Part shown: positions 1 through 8,252 of the stretch, piece by piece | Layout: every line of letters starts with the position of its first letter | Numbering within the stretch: position 1 is the first letter of the stretch | DNA from: Caulifigura coniformis | GTDB lineage: Bacteria > Planctomycetota > Planctomycetia > Planctomycetales > Planctomycetaceae | Assembly: GCF_007745175.1 (NCBI RefSeq) | Contig: NZ_CP036271.1 | Span: forward strand, 2,621,814 to 2,685,813 | Reading direction: 5' to 3' | DNA: 64,000 bases | Position numbers and translations under genes: made by a program | The notes under the pieces: generated by a model | Told to the model about the DNA's origin: nothing | Seen by the model: only the letters and a program-made list of their open reading frames with translations | Database searches by the model: none

Positions 1-323
1 GGCGGCATCCGATCGTCCCCCGTCGAAGTGACGCGCCGGATGAGAGCGCTCTCGGCGGCCTTTCCCGCAATGATGACCGGACCGCTTTCACTCCCTTGGT
101 GAATCAGCCTGGCGGCGTCGGTTCGCAGGCCGGCCTCCTGCTTCACGGCGCCATGGCAGCCGAAGCACTTCTCCTTGAGCAGCGGCTTGATGCGGGCTTC
201 ATAGAGGTCGTCGGCAGCGGCAAGCCTGGAAGTCGACGTGGCCGGAAGTGCTCCGCACAGCATCGCGACGGCGGCCGTCAGCGACAGACGCGCCTGTCGA
301 AGACGTGGTTCACGGTGAAACAT
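1..323 (-). CDS. Planctomycete cytochrome c domain protein (PSCyt1/DUF1549 type), N-terminal part only
   Basis: The frame is open from an ATG at 323 down to the window edge, giving about 107 residues of a longer protein. Residues 1-36 look like a signal peptide (basic start, hydrophobic Leu/Ala/Val core, Ala-rich end). A single haem-binding CxxCH motif (CFGCH) lies at about residues 53-57, preceded by a YEARIKPLLKEKC segment and followed by a G-L-R-T-D-A stretch. That arrangement is typical of the PSCyt1 domain, which in planctomycetes is usually followed by DUF1549 and DUF1553. The rest is outside the window, so the full domain set is inferred. The product is expected to be exported and to bind haem; its substrate is unknown. 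Confidence 0.85.
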   Translation of the reverse strand, partial: MFHREPRLRQARLSLTAAVAMLCGALPATSTSRLAAADDLYEARIKPLLKEKCFGCHGAVKQEAGLRTDAARLIHQGSESGPVIIAGKAAESALIRRVTSTGDDRMP

Positions 324-520
324 GCCGCGGCCTTGAGGGAGGGGATCAGGGGGGCGAGGGCGCACAGCGGAGGGCAGTTCTATTTCACCTTCCCCGACTG
401 CCGACGGCAAGGGGAAGGATGTCTCCACTCAGACGCGGACTGCGGTTCCTCGCCCCGGCCGCGAGGGCGATGTCGCCGGACGAGTCGCATCCAGCCAACG
501 GTTCTTGATTCACGCGGCAC

Positions 521-554
521 AAAAAAAGGCCGGGCATGCAGGGCATGTCCGGCC
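521..554 (-). terminator. Rho-independent terminator after the 580-2859 gene
   Basis: Read on the minus strand, a 12-bp stem (GGCCGGACATGC paired with GCATGCCCGGCC, one G-T pair) closes a 3-base loop and runs into seven T residues. It lies about 25 bases past the stop codon of the upstream minus-strand gene. Confidence 0.85.
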
Positions 555-579
555 TTCAGCGTTCCGAAAAACGCCTGAC

Positions 580-2859
580 TCACTGCGCGACGACCGAAAC
601 CCAACCGTCCCGGGTGACCACATCGGTGACCCGCACGGGGATGTTCTTGTCGCCGCTCTTCATGTTCATCGTCGCCTTGACGCGGCGTTCGGGCGTCAGC
701 CGGGCGATGTTGCTCCGCATCACGTTGGCGCGAACGATCTGCTCGCCGCGATTCTGCACCGGGCCGACAGGACGCACGGCGATCGTTCCGACGCGGTCGA
801 TCACGATCTCGTCGCCCTCGACGGTCATGCCGAGCGAGACTTCGATCTGCTGCGTCGGGATCGGATCGGCGCCTTCACGCTTCAGGCCGGTCCGCATGAT
901 CATCTTCACGATGCCATTGCTGACCTTGAACTTGATGGCGTCATGTTCATCGAACACGAAGACGGCCGTCTTGTCCTTTTCGTCCGGTGCAGGAACGTCC
1001 TCCACCTTGGAAGGCTCGTCGGCCTTCGTGGGCTCACTGGAATCCGTCGCCTCGTTGGCTTCGACCTTCTGCTCCAGCGGGCGTCCCAGAAGCTTCTCCA
1101 TGCGGGCCCGCAGTTCGTCCTGCAGCTGCTGCTGGGTCAGCTCACGGCCGGCAAAATTCGCCCGCTCGATCGAGTTGTTCAGCAGGCTCTCATGCGTCTG
1201 GATCACGATGCCCCTGGACGGCATCGGGAGGTTCGGCCATTCGCTTCCGCCGAGCTCGAGGTCTTCCATGAGCCGGGCACGCACGAGGATGGCGTCATCC
1301 GTGCTGTTGACGTCGAGTTCCTGCGGGTACGACTCCAGCTCGCGGAGCGGACCGTAGAGCTTGGCTTCGAGTTGGGTCGACGCCTTGTCGAAGTTCTCGG
1401 CCACTTCGCTGTCGAGCCGTGGCTGAACCTGCGTCGTGATCTTCTGCCGAGTGATGGCGTTCGACTGCGGCATCTTCTCCTGAACCTTGCTCATCGCGAT
1501 GCCGTTGGCGATGCCGCGGATGATCGGAAGGCGGATGCCCGTATCGACGCTCACGGGCTGGTTGTTCGCCGCGACCGAGACCACCGATCCCGAAGCGGTG
1601 AAGGCGTGGCCATCGAAGAAGGCGGCCTTCTCAGCGTGGAACCGGTGATTGCCGACCGTATGGGCCGTCGCCTGGCTCGTCACCGCCTGGGTGTTCGAAC
1701 GGACATTGCCGTCGAGCATCAGGCAGAACTTCGCCGAACCGCTGTTCGGCATGATGTCCACGTTCAGCTGTGTGTTCGTGCACTGATAACCCGTCACGCG
1801 GGCTTCCATGATGCAGTCGTTGACCCAGCTTCCTTCGGAGCGGTTGGTTTCAAAGACGCGCTTCATGAAGCCTTCCGATGCCACAAGCCGGAAGTTGAAG
1901 TTCATGTAGTGCTTCCGAAGCACTTCCGACATCGCGGCTCCGCCATCGGCGGCGACCGCCTTCCACGCCGCGTACTGCTCGCGGATGGCCTGCGCCTCGA
2001 GTTCGCCCGACCGGACCTCGTATTCTTCGAGGGCCTGGAACATCGCGGCCCCGATGCGCTGCAGGTCGGCGACGTACGTCCCCGGATCGCGCTGCGTCGA
2101 TGCTTCGAGCACCGTGTCGATCGCCCGCTCAAGCGTCACGAAAGAGGCCCGGTGCAGGAACTCGCGCTGTGCCTCGCCTTCCAGCGTGCTCCGGCCGGCG
2201 AGATTCACCTTCACCGTCTCGAGAAGTTCCGGCGACGTCGCCTTTTCCTGGGCGAGTGCCTTCAGCTGATCGGCGTGAACGTAGGGGAGCCATTTCCGGC
2301 CGTTGGGGTACCGGGAGACGTCCCGTTCGACGGTCGCAACCGCCTGTTCGAGCTTCCCGAGGGCCGTGGTCAGCTTCTTTTCCTGGGCGACGCCGACATT
2401 GGCTCGCTGGGCCTCGAGAATGACCCGGGCCACGTCCACACGGCGGCGCAGCCGGCCGTGCAGGTCGGAGAGAGCACCGTGAACGGCGCGATACTTGGAG
2501 TCGGCCAACGCCTTCTCCATCGTGCCGAGCTTGATCTCAACGTTGGCCAGGTCGACGTCGAGTTCGTCCAGATTCTCGTGCGGCCGGAAGACGTTCGAAA
2601 CCGCGGTGGCGGCTTCGTCCGCCCAGGTGGCCCACGTTCCCGTGAGCGTCTGGAAGTCGTCAGCCGAGAGGCCAGCCGGAATCTCTTCCGGAAGAATGCC
2701 GTTCAGCGTCGGAGCAGCGCTGCCGTTGGCCGGCAGGGGCGGGAGGTCGTCGCTCCAGCCGGAGGTTCCCAGCGCGAGCACGCTGCAACCGAGAACGAGA
2801 TGCTTCCACCGCCGGGCCAGGCCAGATTGACGAGCCGAGCGGGACTGTTTCCATACCAT
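580..2859 (-). CDS. Large secreted protein of unknown function
   Basis: A 759-residue protein I cannot place in a family. The N-terminus has a basic stretch (SARQSGLARRWKH) followed by a hydrophobic segment ending near residue 36, consistent with export. The first half is largely helical and charged, while residues about 390-500 include many Asn/Thr/Val residues that look like beta structure. A Lys/Glu/Asp-rich linker (about 610-640) precedes a compact C-terminal domain. The complementary strand is also open over most of this region, but that frame is rich in Arg, His and Pro and has no signal peptide, so the minus-strand reading is the real one. It stands alone, with its own terminator. Confidence 0.8.
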   Translation of the reverse strand: MVWKQSRSARQSGLARRWKHLVLGCSVLALGTSGWSDDLPPLPANGSAAPTLNGILPEEIPAGLSADDFQTLTGTWATWADEAATAVSNVFRPHENLDELDVDLANVEIKLGTMEKALADSKYRAVHGALSDLHGRLRRRVDVARVILEAQRANVGVAQEKKLTTALGKLEQAVATVERDVSRYPNGRKWLPYVHADQLKALAQEKATSPELLETVKVNLAGRSTLEGEAQREFLHRASFVTLERAIDTVLEASTQRDPGTYVADLQRIGAAMFQALEEYEVRSGELEAQAIREQYAAWKAVAADGGAAMSEVLRKHYMNFNFRLVASEGFMKRVFETNRSEGSWVNDCIMEARVTGYQCTNTQLNVDIMPNSGSAKFCLMLDGNVRSNTQAVTSQATAHTVGNHRFHAEKAAFFDGHAFTASGSVVSVAANNQPVSVDTGIRLPIIRGIANGIAMSKVQEKMPQSNAITRQKITTQVQPRLDSEVAENFDKASTQLEAKLYGPLRELESYPQELDVNSTDDAILVRARLMEDLELGGSEWPNLPMPSRGIVIQTHESLLNNSIERANFAGRELTQQQLQDELRARMEKLLGRPLEQKVEANEATDSSEPTKADEPSKVEDVPAPDEKDKTAVFVFDEHDAIKFKVSNGIVKMIMRTGLKREGADPIPTQQIEVSLGMTVEGDEIVIDRVGTIAVRPVGPVQNRGEQIVRANVMRSNIARLTPERRVKATMNMKSGDKNIPVRVTDVVTRDGWVSVVAQ

Positions 2860-3131
2860 GTGTCAGCGACCTCCCCTTTGCATCGCCGGGCGTCCAAGCC
2901 ACCTCTCCCGGGTCTCACTATCGACCGGGCGGGCTCGAAAAACTGCAGCAACCCGCACGGACGGAAGAACCGAACAGCAGGGTAGCCGGCGTAATTTGCG
3001 TAAGTGTCACGCGCGGAGCATGGCGTGCAACCCGGAAAACTTGCAAGTGTGGGGGAACGGGAAAGGTTTGCGGATTGGGCAGTCTGCGGGGAATGCTCTG
3101 CCGCAACTCCCTTGACCGTACACGAATACAG

Positions 3132-3166
3132 AAGGCCGCCCCCGAATCGACCTCGGGGGCGGCCTT
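3132..3166 (-). terminator. Strong hairpin terminator after the cytochrome c peroxidase-like gene
   Basis: A perfect 14-bp stem (AAGGCCGCCCCCGA and its complement) with a 7-base loop lies 15 bases past the stop codon at 3181. The T-tract is short, but the stem is very stable. It could act on both strands. Confidence 0.75.
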
Positions 3167-3180
3167 TCGAAAAGTTGGAA

Positions 3181-4533
3181 TTACAGGCAGCGCAGAAACG
3201 CGGTCAGGTCCGCTTTCTCTGCTCCCGTCAGCCGGGTTCCCAGAACGACGTTGAAGAACTCGACCGTGTCCTCGATCGTCATCAGACGGTCATCGTGCAG
3301 ATACGGCGCGGAGTCTTTCAAGCCTCGCAGCGGGAACGTCTTGATCGGACCGTCGGCCGAGGCCATCCGCCCGTTGATCATCTTCGGTTTGAAGAACCGT
3401 TCTGTCTGCAGGTTGTGCATCAGGTTGTCGGTGAAGTACGGACCGGAATGGCAGACCGCGCACTGGGCCTTGCCGTGGAACAGCGCCTCACCGCGAAGCT
3501 CGCTTTCGGAGGCTTTCACCGAGTCGAGCTTCCCGAGGACGTTCAGCTTCGGGGCCGGCGGGAAGTCGAGCAGCTCCTGGAACTCGGCCATGTGATGCAC
3601 CTGGCTGCCGCGCTCGAGGGGACTGATCCCCTTCTTGGCCGCAGTCATCGGATCGCCGTCGAAATAGGCGGCCCGCTGCTCGAACTCGGTGAAGTCTTCC
3701 ACCGTTTTCAGCGCCCGCTGGGAACCAAACAGCCGCTGAATATTCACCCCGCGGAGCGAAGGAGTGTCGATCCGATGTCGATGCTCGTTGGGCCGGATAT
3801 CGCCCACGGTGTGCGTGGCCGCGTTCGTATGGCCGTTGACGTGGCAATCGAAACAGCTGACGCCCAGCGAGGCAGCCAGGGAACGCCGGTCATCCGTCGC
3901 GTTAAACTGCTGCTGCGGGAACGGAGTGACCAGCAGCCGCAGGCCATCCAGTTGTTTCGGATTCAGGCAGTCCTTGAACAACTCGTAGTAGTTGGCCGTC
4001 GTGACCAGCTGTCCTTTGGAAACATCCCCCAGGTCGGGACGGGTCGTGAGGAAGATTGCCGGCGGGAACTCGGCGAGCATGTGGTCCGGGAGGTCGTAGT
4101 CGAGATCGAACCGGGTCAGGTCTCGACCAGTCTGCTTCTTGATCTCGTCGATTGTCGATTTGGGAAAGACCATTCCCCCCGCCTCATGGTGCGGATGGGG
4201 AAGCGGATAGAAACCGGCCGGCCAGAGGTCTTTGGCTTTGATCTCAGCCGGCGACATCGCCGCCAGCTGGTCCCAGGTGCCGCCCGCCGGAAGCTTGACC
4301 CGCACGCCCCCCTGGACGGGCTTCCCGCGCGTCGTGGTGACGCCCGCGGCTGGCTTGTTCGACAAGTCGTAGCGCTCTTCAAGGAGCTGCTTCTGCCGCT
4401 CGGCGAACTTCGGTTTGTCGGCGGTCGTCTGTTTGACGACCGCGTCGAATTCGGGATCAGCGAGGGCCAGCGTCGTCAGGGCTGCCAGGATGGCCGGCGC
4501 CAGCAGAACCATGTGCAGGGGCTTGCGCAACAT
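3181..4533 (-). CDS. Di-haem cytochrome c peroxidase-like protein
   Basis: This 450-residue protein begins with a clear signal peptide (residues 1-25, ending LALA before DPEFD). Two haem c attachment motifs are visible: CFDCH at 227-231 and CAVCH at 358-362, the latter in a CHSGPYFTDN context. A late segment (LRGLKDSAPYLHDDR, then TIEDTVEFFN) is typical of the C-terminal part of bacterial di-haem cytochrome c peroxidases and MauG-like proteins. The protein should be exported and carry two covalent haems; whether it reduces peroxide or oxidises another substrate cannot be told. It appears monocistronic, with a terminator just after it. Confidence 0.85.
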   Translation of the reverse strand: MLRKPLHMVLLAPAILAALTTLALADPEFDAVVKQTTADKPKFAERQKQLLEERYDLSNKPAAGVTTTRGKPVQGGVRVKLPAGGTWDQLAAMSPAEIKAKDLWPAGFYPLPHPHHEAGGMVFPKSTIDEIKKQTGRDLTRFDLDYDLPDHMLAEFPPAIFLTTRPDLGDVSKGQLVTTANYYELFKDCLNPKQLDGLRLLVTPFPQQQFNATDDRRSLAASLGVSCFDCHVNGHTNAATHTVGDIRPNEHRHRIDTPSLRGVNIQRLFGSQRALKTVEDFTEFEQRAAYFDGDPMTAAKKGISPLERGSQVHHMAEFQELLDFPPAPKLNVLGKLDSVKASESELRGEALFHGKAQCAVCHSGPYFTDNLMHNLQTERFFKPKMINGRMASADGPIKTFPLRGLKDSAPYLHDDRLMTIEDTVEFFNVVLGTRLTGAEKADLTAFLRCL

Positions 4534-4675
4534 TGTCGTTCTCCATGCGATCGCGATGCGACAGGGACAGTAGCGATGGCTTTATGGTATCTCCGACTTT
4601 TCGTGGAACAGCCCTGTTTCGGCTAATACCTCCAATAATGGATTTGCATGTCGCGCGACTGAGGAAAGGCGAGCC

Positions 4676-5020
4676 TCACATCTGTTCCAGCGTTTCGCGC
4701 AGGACCTGCGCGCTGTTGTGCACGTCATCTTTCGCCGCGTAGACGAACGTCACAGTTCCCTCGCTGGTTCGTTGCTTCAGAAGCGCCAGTAGATCGGCCT
4801 TCTTCTTCAACTCCGCGCGGTACCGCTTCTGGAACTCTGTCCACTTCTCCACGTCGTGGTTGAACCACTTGCGGAGTTCCGTGGTCGGCGCGAGGTCCTT
4901 GAGCCACAAGTCGATCGCCAGGGTCTCCTTGCGGACTCCGCGGGGCCACAGACGTTCGACGAGGATTCGCAGCCCGTCCCGCGGCGAGGCCTCTTCATAA
5001 GCACGCTTCAACCGGATCAC
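4676..5020 (-). CDS. DUF488 family protein (YeaO-like)
   Basis: A 114-residue cytosolic protein with the family signature: an N-terminal IRLKRAYE segment, the G-x-R-I-L-V-E-R-L-W-P-R-G motif at about residues 16-28, L-K-D-L-A-P around 41-46, W-F-N-H-D near 52-56, and a C-terminal T-F-V-Y-A-A-K-D strand. Length matches the family. The biochemical role of DUF488 proteins is not established. It starts about 80 bases past the end of the NHL-type gene, so co-transcription is possible. Confidence 0.85.
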   Translation of the reverse strand: MIRLKRAYEEASPRDGLRILVERLWPRGVRKETLAIDLWLKDLAPTTELRKWFNHDVEKWTEFQKRYRAELKKKADLLALLKQRTSEGTVTFVYAAKDDVHNSAQVLRETLEQM

Positions 5021-5097
5021 CGGAAACTCCTCCGGGCACGAGGCGGACGGCTTTCACCGCGCGGCAGGTCGCGACATTTGTCGCGTCCGCGAATCCC

Positions 5098-6105
5098 TCA
5101 GTTCTTCACCCGCACGAGCTTCATGATCCGACCCGAGACGTTCCAGTCCTGGACGTACAGGTTCCCGTCCTTGTCCCACGAGGAGCCGTGAGTTCCGCTG
5201 AAGATGCCCTCGATCCACTGATCCTGCGGGATGGCGTAGCTCCTTCCCTTGGCCGGATCGGGATTGTGGCCGAGAACGGCCATGATCGTATTGCTCTTGT
5301 CGAGGATCACGACGCGGCCGTGGAGATCAGGCACTGAGACGTAGTCCCCCTGGATGGACGCGGACGTCGGCATGCCGAGGCCGGTAATCACTTCCTCGAT
5401 GAAGTTGCCGTCGAGGTCGTAGTGCAGCAGCCGGCCCTTCGGTTCGTGGTTCCGGTCGCAGATCAGGAGCCGTGGCGGCGTGGAGCGCGTGTCGAGCACC
5501 ATCCCGTGACAGGTCTTGAACTCCTTCAGTCCGTTGCCGGCGACGCCGAAGTGCTTGAGGTACTTTCCGTCCTTGTCGAACTTGAAGATGCGATTGCTGG
5601 CATAGCCGTCGGCCAGAAAGATGTCACCGTTGGGAGCCACCGTGATGGCCGTTGGATTGAACTTCTCCGGTTTCGGACCGGCTTCTTCGGGATACGTCAG
5701 CCGGAGCGCAATGGCGCCGTCCTGGGCATTGAACTTGATCCCTTCGCGGGCGTTGTTGCGGGCGCCGTACAGGAACTCGCCTTCCGCCTCGTCCCGGATC
5801 TTGAGGTCGTGGATCATCGTGTATTCGTCGGTGATGAAACGGCGGAGCACCTTGCCTTCCGGGTTGAAGACGACCACACCGAAGTTGGCGCTGACATAGA
5901 TGCTGCCGTCCTTGCCGACCGCCACGCCGCCGTGCGTTCCCTTGGGGCCGAGCTGCGGCTTGCCTGCGTCATCCAGTCCCCAGCCGGGAACGGTGTCGAA
6001 AGTCATGATGCCGCAGCCCATGCGAACGGGCTCAGCCTTTTCCGCGGCGGGCAGCGAAGCCGCGAATCCCAGAATCAGACCGACAACTGCAGAACTCGAC
6101 CGCAT
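5098..6105 (-). CDS. Exported NHL-repeat / six-bladed beta-propeller protein
   Basis: About 335 residues from the ATG at 6105, which I prefer because AGGT sits a suitable distance upstream; an ATG at 6111 and a longer reading from 6159 are also open. After a signal peptide (SAVVGLILGFAASLPAAE) come repeated blades with the pattern V-A-P-N-G-D-I-F-L-A-D-G-Y and F-D-K-D-G-K-Y-L-K-H-F-G, typical of NHL/SMP-30-like propellers. A final blade reads W-D-K-D-G-N-L-Y-V-Q-D-W. Such proteins are common in planctomycetes and often bind or act on small molecules in the periplasm. The ligand cannot be read from sequence. Confidence 0.85.
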   Translation of the reverse strand: MRSSSAVVGLILGFAASLPAAEKAEPVRMGCGIMTFDTVPGWGLDDAGKPQLGPKGTHGGVAVGKDGSIYVSANFGVVVFNPEGKVLRRFITDEYTMIHDLKIRDEAEGEFLYGARNNAREGIKFNAQDGAIALRLTYPEEAGPKPEKFNPTAITVAPNGDIFLADGYASNRIFKFDKDGKYLKHFGVAGNGLKEFKTCHGMVLDTRSTPPRLLICDRNHEPKGRLLHYDLDGNFIEEVITGLGMPTSASIQGDYVSVPDLHGRVVILDKSNTIMAVLGHNPDPAKGRSYAIPQDQWIEGIFSGTHGSSWDKDGNLYVQDWNVSGRIMKLVRVKN

Positions 6106-6216
6106 GTTCATGACCTGGCGCCTGATCGGAGAGTGTCGAAACGTTGCAGCGGCCAACATCGCAGAACCCGGCAGGAAGGCAAGCGTCGGACTTCCCCCGA
6201 ACGCGTCACTTCCATC

Positions 6217-6351
6217 TCACCATCTGATATCGCGCAGTGCAGCGAGCACGCGAAATGCGACCATGATCAGCCCTGTCGCGACAAGCGTCATGAATGGCAG
6301 GAGCGGCCACGACAGCAGAAACAGCACGCAAAGATCGACGATCGATTCCAT
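6217..6351 (-). CDS. Membrane microprotein, 44 residues
   Basis: A short frame with ATG at 6351 and TGA at 6217-6219. An AAAAGGG stretch lies at the usual ribosome-binding distance. The product (starting MESIVDLCVLFLLSWP, ending ALRDIRW) is hydrophobic from residue 4 to about 38, with Arg residues only near the end, consistent with one or two membrane passes. It resembles the neighbouring 36-residue protein in size, start (M-E/G, then V) and an A-T-x-x-V/I motif. It is a probable distal member of the beta-lactamase-fold hydrolase transcript. Function unknown. Confidence 0.55.
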   Translation of the reverse strand: MESIVDLCVLFLLSWPLLPFMTLVATGLIMVAFRVLAALRDIRW

Positions 6352-6473
6352 AGTCCAACCCTTTTGAATCGACTCTCACGAAGGAGATTCAGGGCGGCGG
6401 TCGTCAGCTCGCACAGAAGCCTCGCTCACCCCGGTGGCCAGGTGCTAGACCCAAGTTTGTCCACGAACGGCGC

Positions 6474-6584
6474 TCAACGCGTTGCGATGAGGAAGCCCGC
6501 GATGACAACCGCAGATGTTGCCAATGCGGCAAGCGGGAAGATCCCGATGATGATCAGGAACGCAATGACGACCCATTCTCCCAT
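6474..6584 (-). CDS. Membrane microprotein, 36 residues
   Basis: ATG at 6584, TGA at 6474-6476, with a GGGAGAGA ribosome-binding sequence nine or so bases upstream. The product (MGEWVVIAFLIIIGIF, then a second hydrophobic stretch ending in a single Arg) is almost entirely apolar and would sit in the membrane. It lies 60 bases past the stop of the serine hydrolase gene and 120 bases before the 44-residue microprotein on the same strand. Function unknown. The strong ribosome-binding site is the main reason to believe it is translated. Confidence 0.6.
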   Translation of the reverse strand: MGEWVVIAFLIIIGIFPLAALATSAVVIAGFLIATR

Positions 6585-6645
6585 GCCGATCTCTCCCGCG
6601 CTGGACTGCCCAGGCCGGGTCTTGAACCGTCGGGCGGGATGATCT

Positions 6646-7788
6646 TTAACCACGAATCGCTGCGGTGATCGCGTTGGACAGCTTCACGATTGGCGAGCGA
6701 TCTTTCTCGACCGGCTGAGACGACAGGATCACCGCGGCTGTCTGGTTCTCGCGGTTCATCCAGAACAGCGTCCCCGTCGCGCCCCAGTGACCAAAAGCGG
6801 AGGCCGGCAACAGGTCGCTCAGGCAGGCCGGATGTGCCGGCCAGTTGAGCCGCCATCCATAGCCCCACGGGCGCGTCCGGCGATCGGCTTCGGGAACGTC
6901 CGGGAAGTCGTCCAGTCGGTTTGTGGTGGAAAGACTCGCCGTTGCCGGCGAAAGCACGCGAACGCCTCCCAGCGATCCGTCGCCGAGCATCATCGCACAG
7001 AATCTGGCGAGATCGCCGGCCGTCGAAAGCATTCCGCCCCACGGAGCGCCGAGCTGCTGCCAGTATCGACTGTTCCAGTTCCAGTCGTTCCCGCCCGCCA
7101 TCTCGCCGGGAACGCGAATCTCGGCGACAGGACTTTCCACGATCGGACGCACGTCCCCCAGGCTGGTCGACGTCATCCCGAGAGGATCGAAAAACGTTTC
7201 CTTGAGAAACCGGCCGCACGAGATACCAGAGACCGATTCGATGATCTCCCCCAGCAGTGCGTATCCGAGGCTCTGGTACTGCACTCCCCGACCCGGCGGA
7301 AAATCGAGCCCGATCGCGCACGCGCCGTTGACGAACTCCGCCAATGGAGCGTGCTCTTTGCGCAGGGGAACATTGTTCGGCAGTGAATCGGGGAGGCCCG
7401 AGGTGTGTGTCAGCAGGTGACGGACGGTCGTCGGACGTTTTGCAGCGTCGCGATACGCGGGGATGAGGTCCCGGACCCTGTCGTTCAAACCGATGCGTCC
7501 CTGCTCGACCAGCGTTATCAGGCCCATCGCCACGACCGGCTTGGTCAGGGACGCGACAACGAACCGGTCGCCCGGCTCGACCTTCGCGTCAGCATCCGCC
7601 AGGCGCCGCCGGCCGAAGGCAAGCGGCGCGATGCACCGATTGCCCCGCACGACGCACAATGACAGGGCCGGCAGGAGATCCCGGCCGGTGAGTTCCTGAC
7701 AAAGGTCCAGCACCCGCTGCCAGCGGTCGAAATCGATACCGCATTCGCCGACGGACGCCACCTTCAGCCCACTGCCATCCCCAGTCAT
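6646..7788 (-). CDS. Serine beta-lactamase-fold hydrolase (class C / PF00144 family)
   Basis: 380 residues. The S-x-x-K nucleophile motif is seen as S-L-T-K in VVASLTKPVVAMG (around residue 80). The Y-x-N-like position is in the YQSLGYALLGEIIE segment, and the third motif is H-W-G-A-T-G near residue 335. An H-L-L-T-H-T-S-G-L-P stretch between them is diagnostic of the family. No signal peptide is visible, so it is probably cytosolic. Most planctomycete members act as esterases or D-amino-acid peptidases rather than antibiotic-degrading enzymes, and the substrate is not predictable. Its ATG overlaps the stop of the upstream STAS gene by four bases, indicating translational coupling. Confidence 0.88.
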   Translation of the reverse strand: MTGDGSGLKVASVGECGIDFDRWQRVLDLCQELTGRDLLPALSLCVVRGNRCIAPLAFGRRRLADADAKVEPGDRFVVASLTKPVVAMGLITLVEQGRIGLNDRVRDLIPAYRDAAKRPTTVRHLLTHTSGLPDSLPNNVPLRKEHAPLAEFVNGACAIGLDFPPGRGVQYQSLGYALLGEIIESVSGISCGRFLKETFFDPLGMTSTSLGDVRPIVESPVAEIRVPGEMAGGNDWNWNSRYWQQLGAPWGGMLSTAGDLARFCAMMLGDGSLGGVRVLSPATASLSTTNRLDDFPDVPEADRRTRPWGYGWRLNWPAHPACLSDLLPASAFGHWGATGTLFWMNRENQTAAVILSSQPVEKDRSPIVKLSNAITAAIRG

Positions 7789-8135
7789 GCCTGGTCGTTC
7801 CGCCGCGCGCTGAAATCGATTTCGTGAATCGGCATCAGTCGATTGAGATTGGTCGTCTCGAGCACTTCCCGCACATCGGGCGAGGGGTTGTAGAGATGCA
7901 CATTGACCCCCAGGCCACGCACGGACGCCATCAGGCCCAGGAATCCGCTGGGGATCAGCCGCACACCCGTGAGATCGAATCCCAGGGTCTTCGCTTTTGC
8001 GGACTGCAGCAGCTTGACGAGTTCTTCCCGGCAGAGCGCCAGGTTGATGTCGTCCAGCACATCACGATTGCCAAAGCCGACCACCGTCGTCGGGCCCGCA
8101 TCATAGACATCCAGAATCGCATCGCTTGTTGGCAT
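7785..8135 (-). CDS. STAS-domain protein (anti-sigma factor antagonist-like)
   Basis: 116 residues from the ATG at 8135 (MPTSDAILDVYD); a longer reading from 8180 adds a basic stretch that does not fit the domain. The fold pattern is that of a STAS domain: N-terminal beta strands, an N-R-D-V-L-D-D-I-N loop, a central L-G-F-D-L-T-G-V strand followed by I-P-S-G-F-L-G-L-M. The Ser in that last segment occupies the place where SpoIIAA-type antagonists are phosphorylated. It probably regulates a partner kinase or sigma factor, but none is adjacent. It overlaps the hydrolase gene downstream by four bases. Confidence 0.8.
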   Translation of the reverse strand: MPTSDAILDVYDAGPTTVVGFGNRDVLDDINLALCREELVKLLQSAKAKTLGFDLTGVRLIPSGFLGLMASVRGLGVNVHLYNPSPDVREVLETTNLNRLMPIHEIDFSARRNDQA

Positions 8136-8252
8136 TGATGACCCTATCGCGATCGAACGTCCCCGCGGCCGCCGCCCCACTGGTTGAAGTGTAGCAGTCG
8201 GTCGACCGCAAAGCAGTGGAGGCGTTCACGAGGCGCTCTGCGCCGCCGTCGC

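Noticed and set aside
505-2985. A long open plus-strand frame over the 580-2859 gene
   Set aside because: It is the antisense shadow of the minus-strand gene. Its product is Arg/His/Pro-rich with no signal peptide or known motif, while the minus-strand product has an export signal and a terminator.
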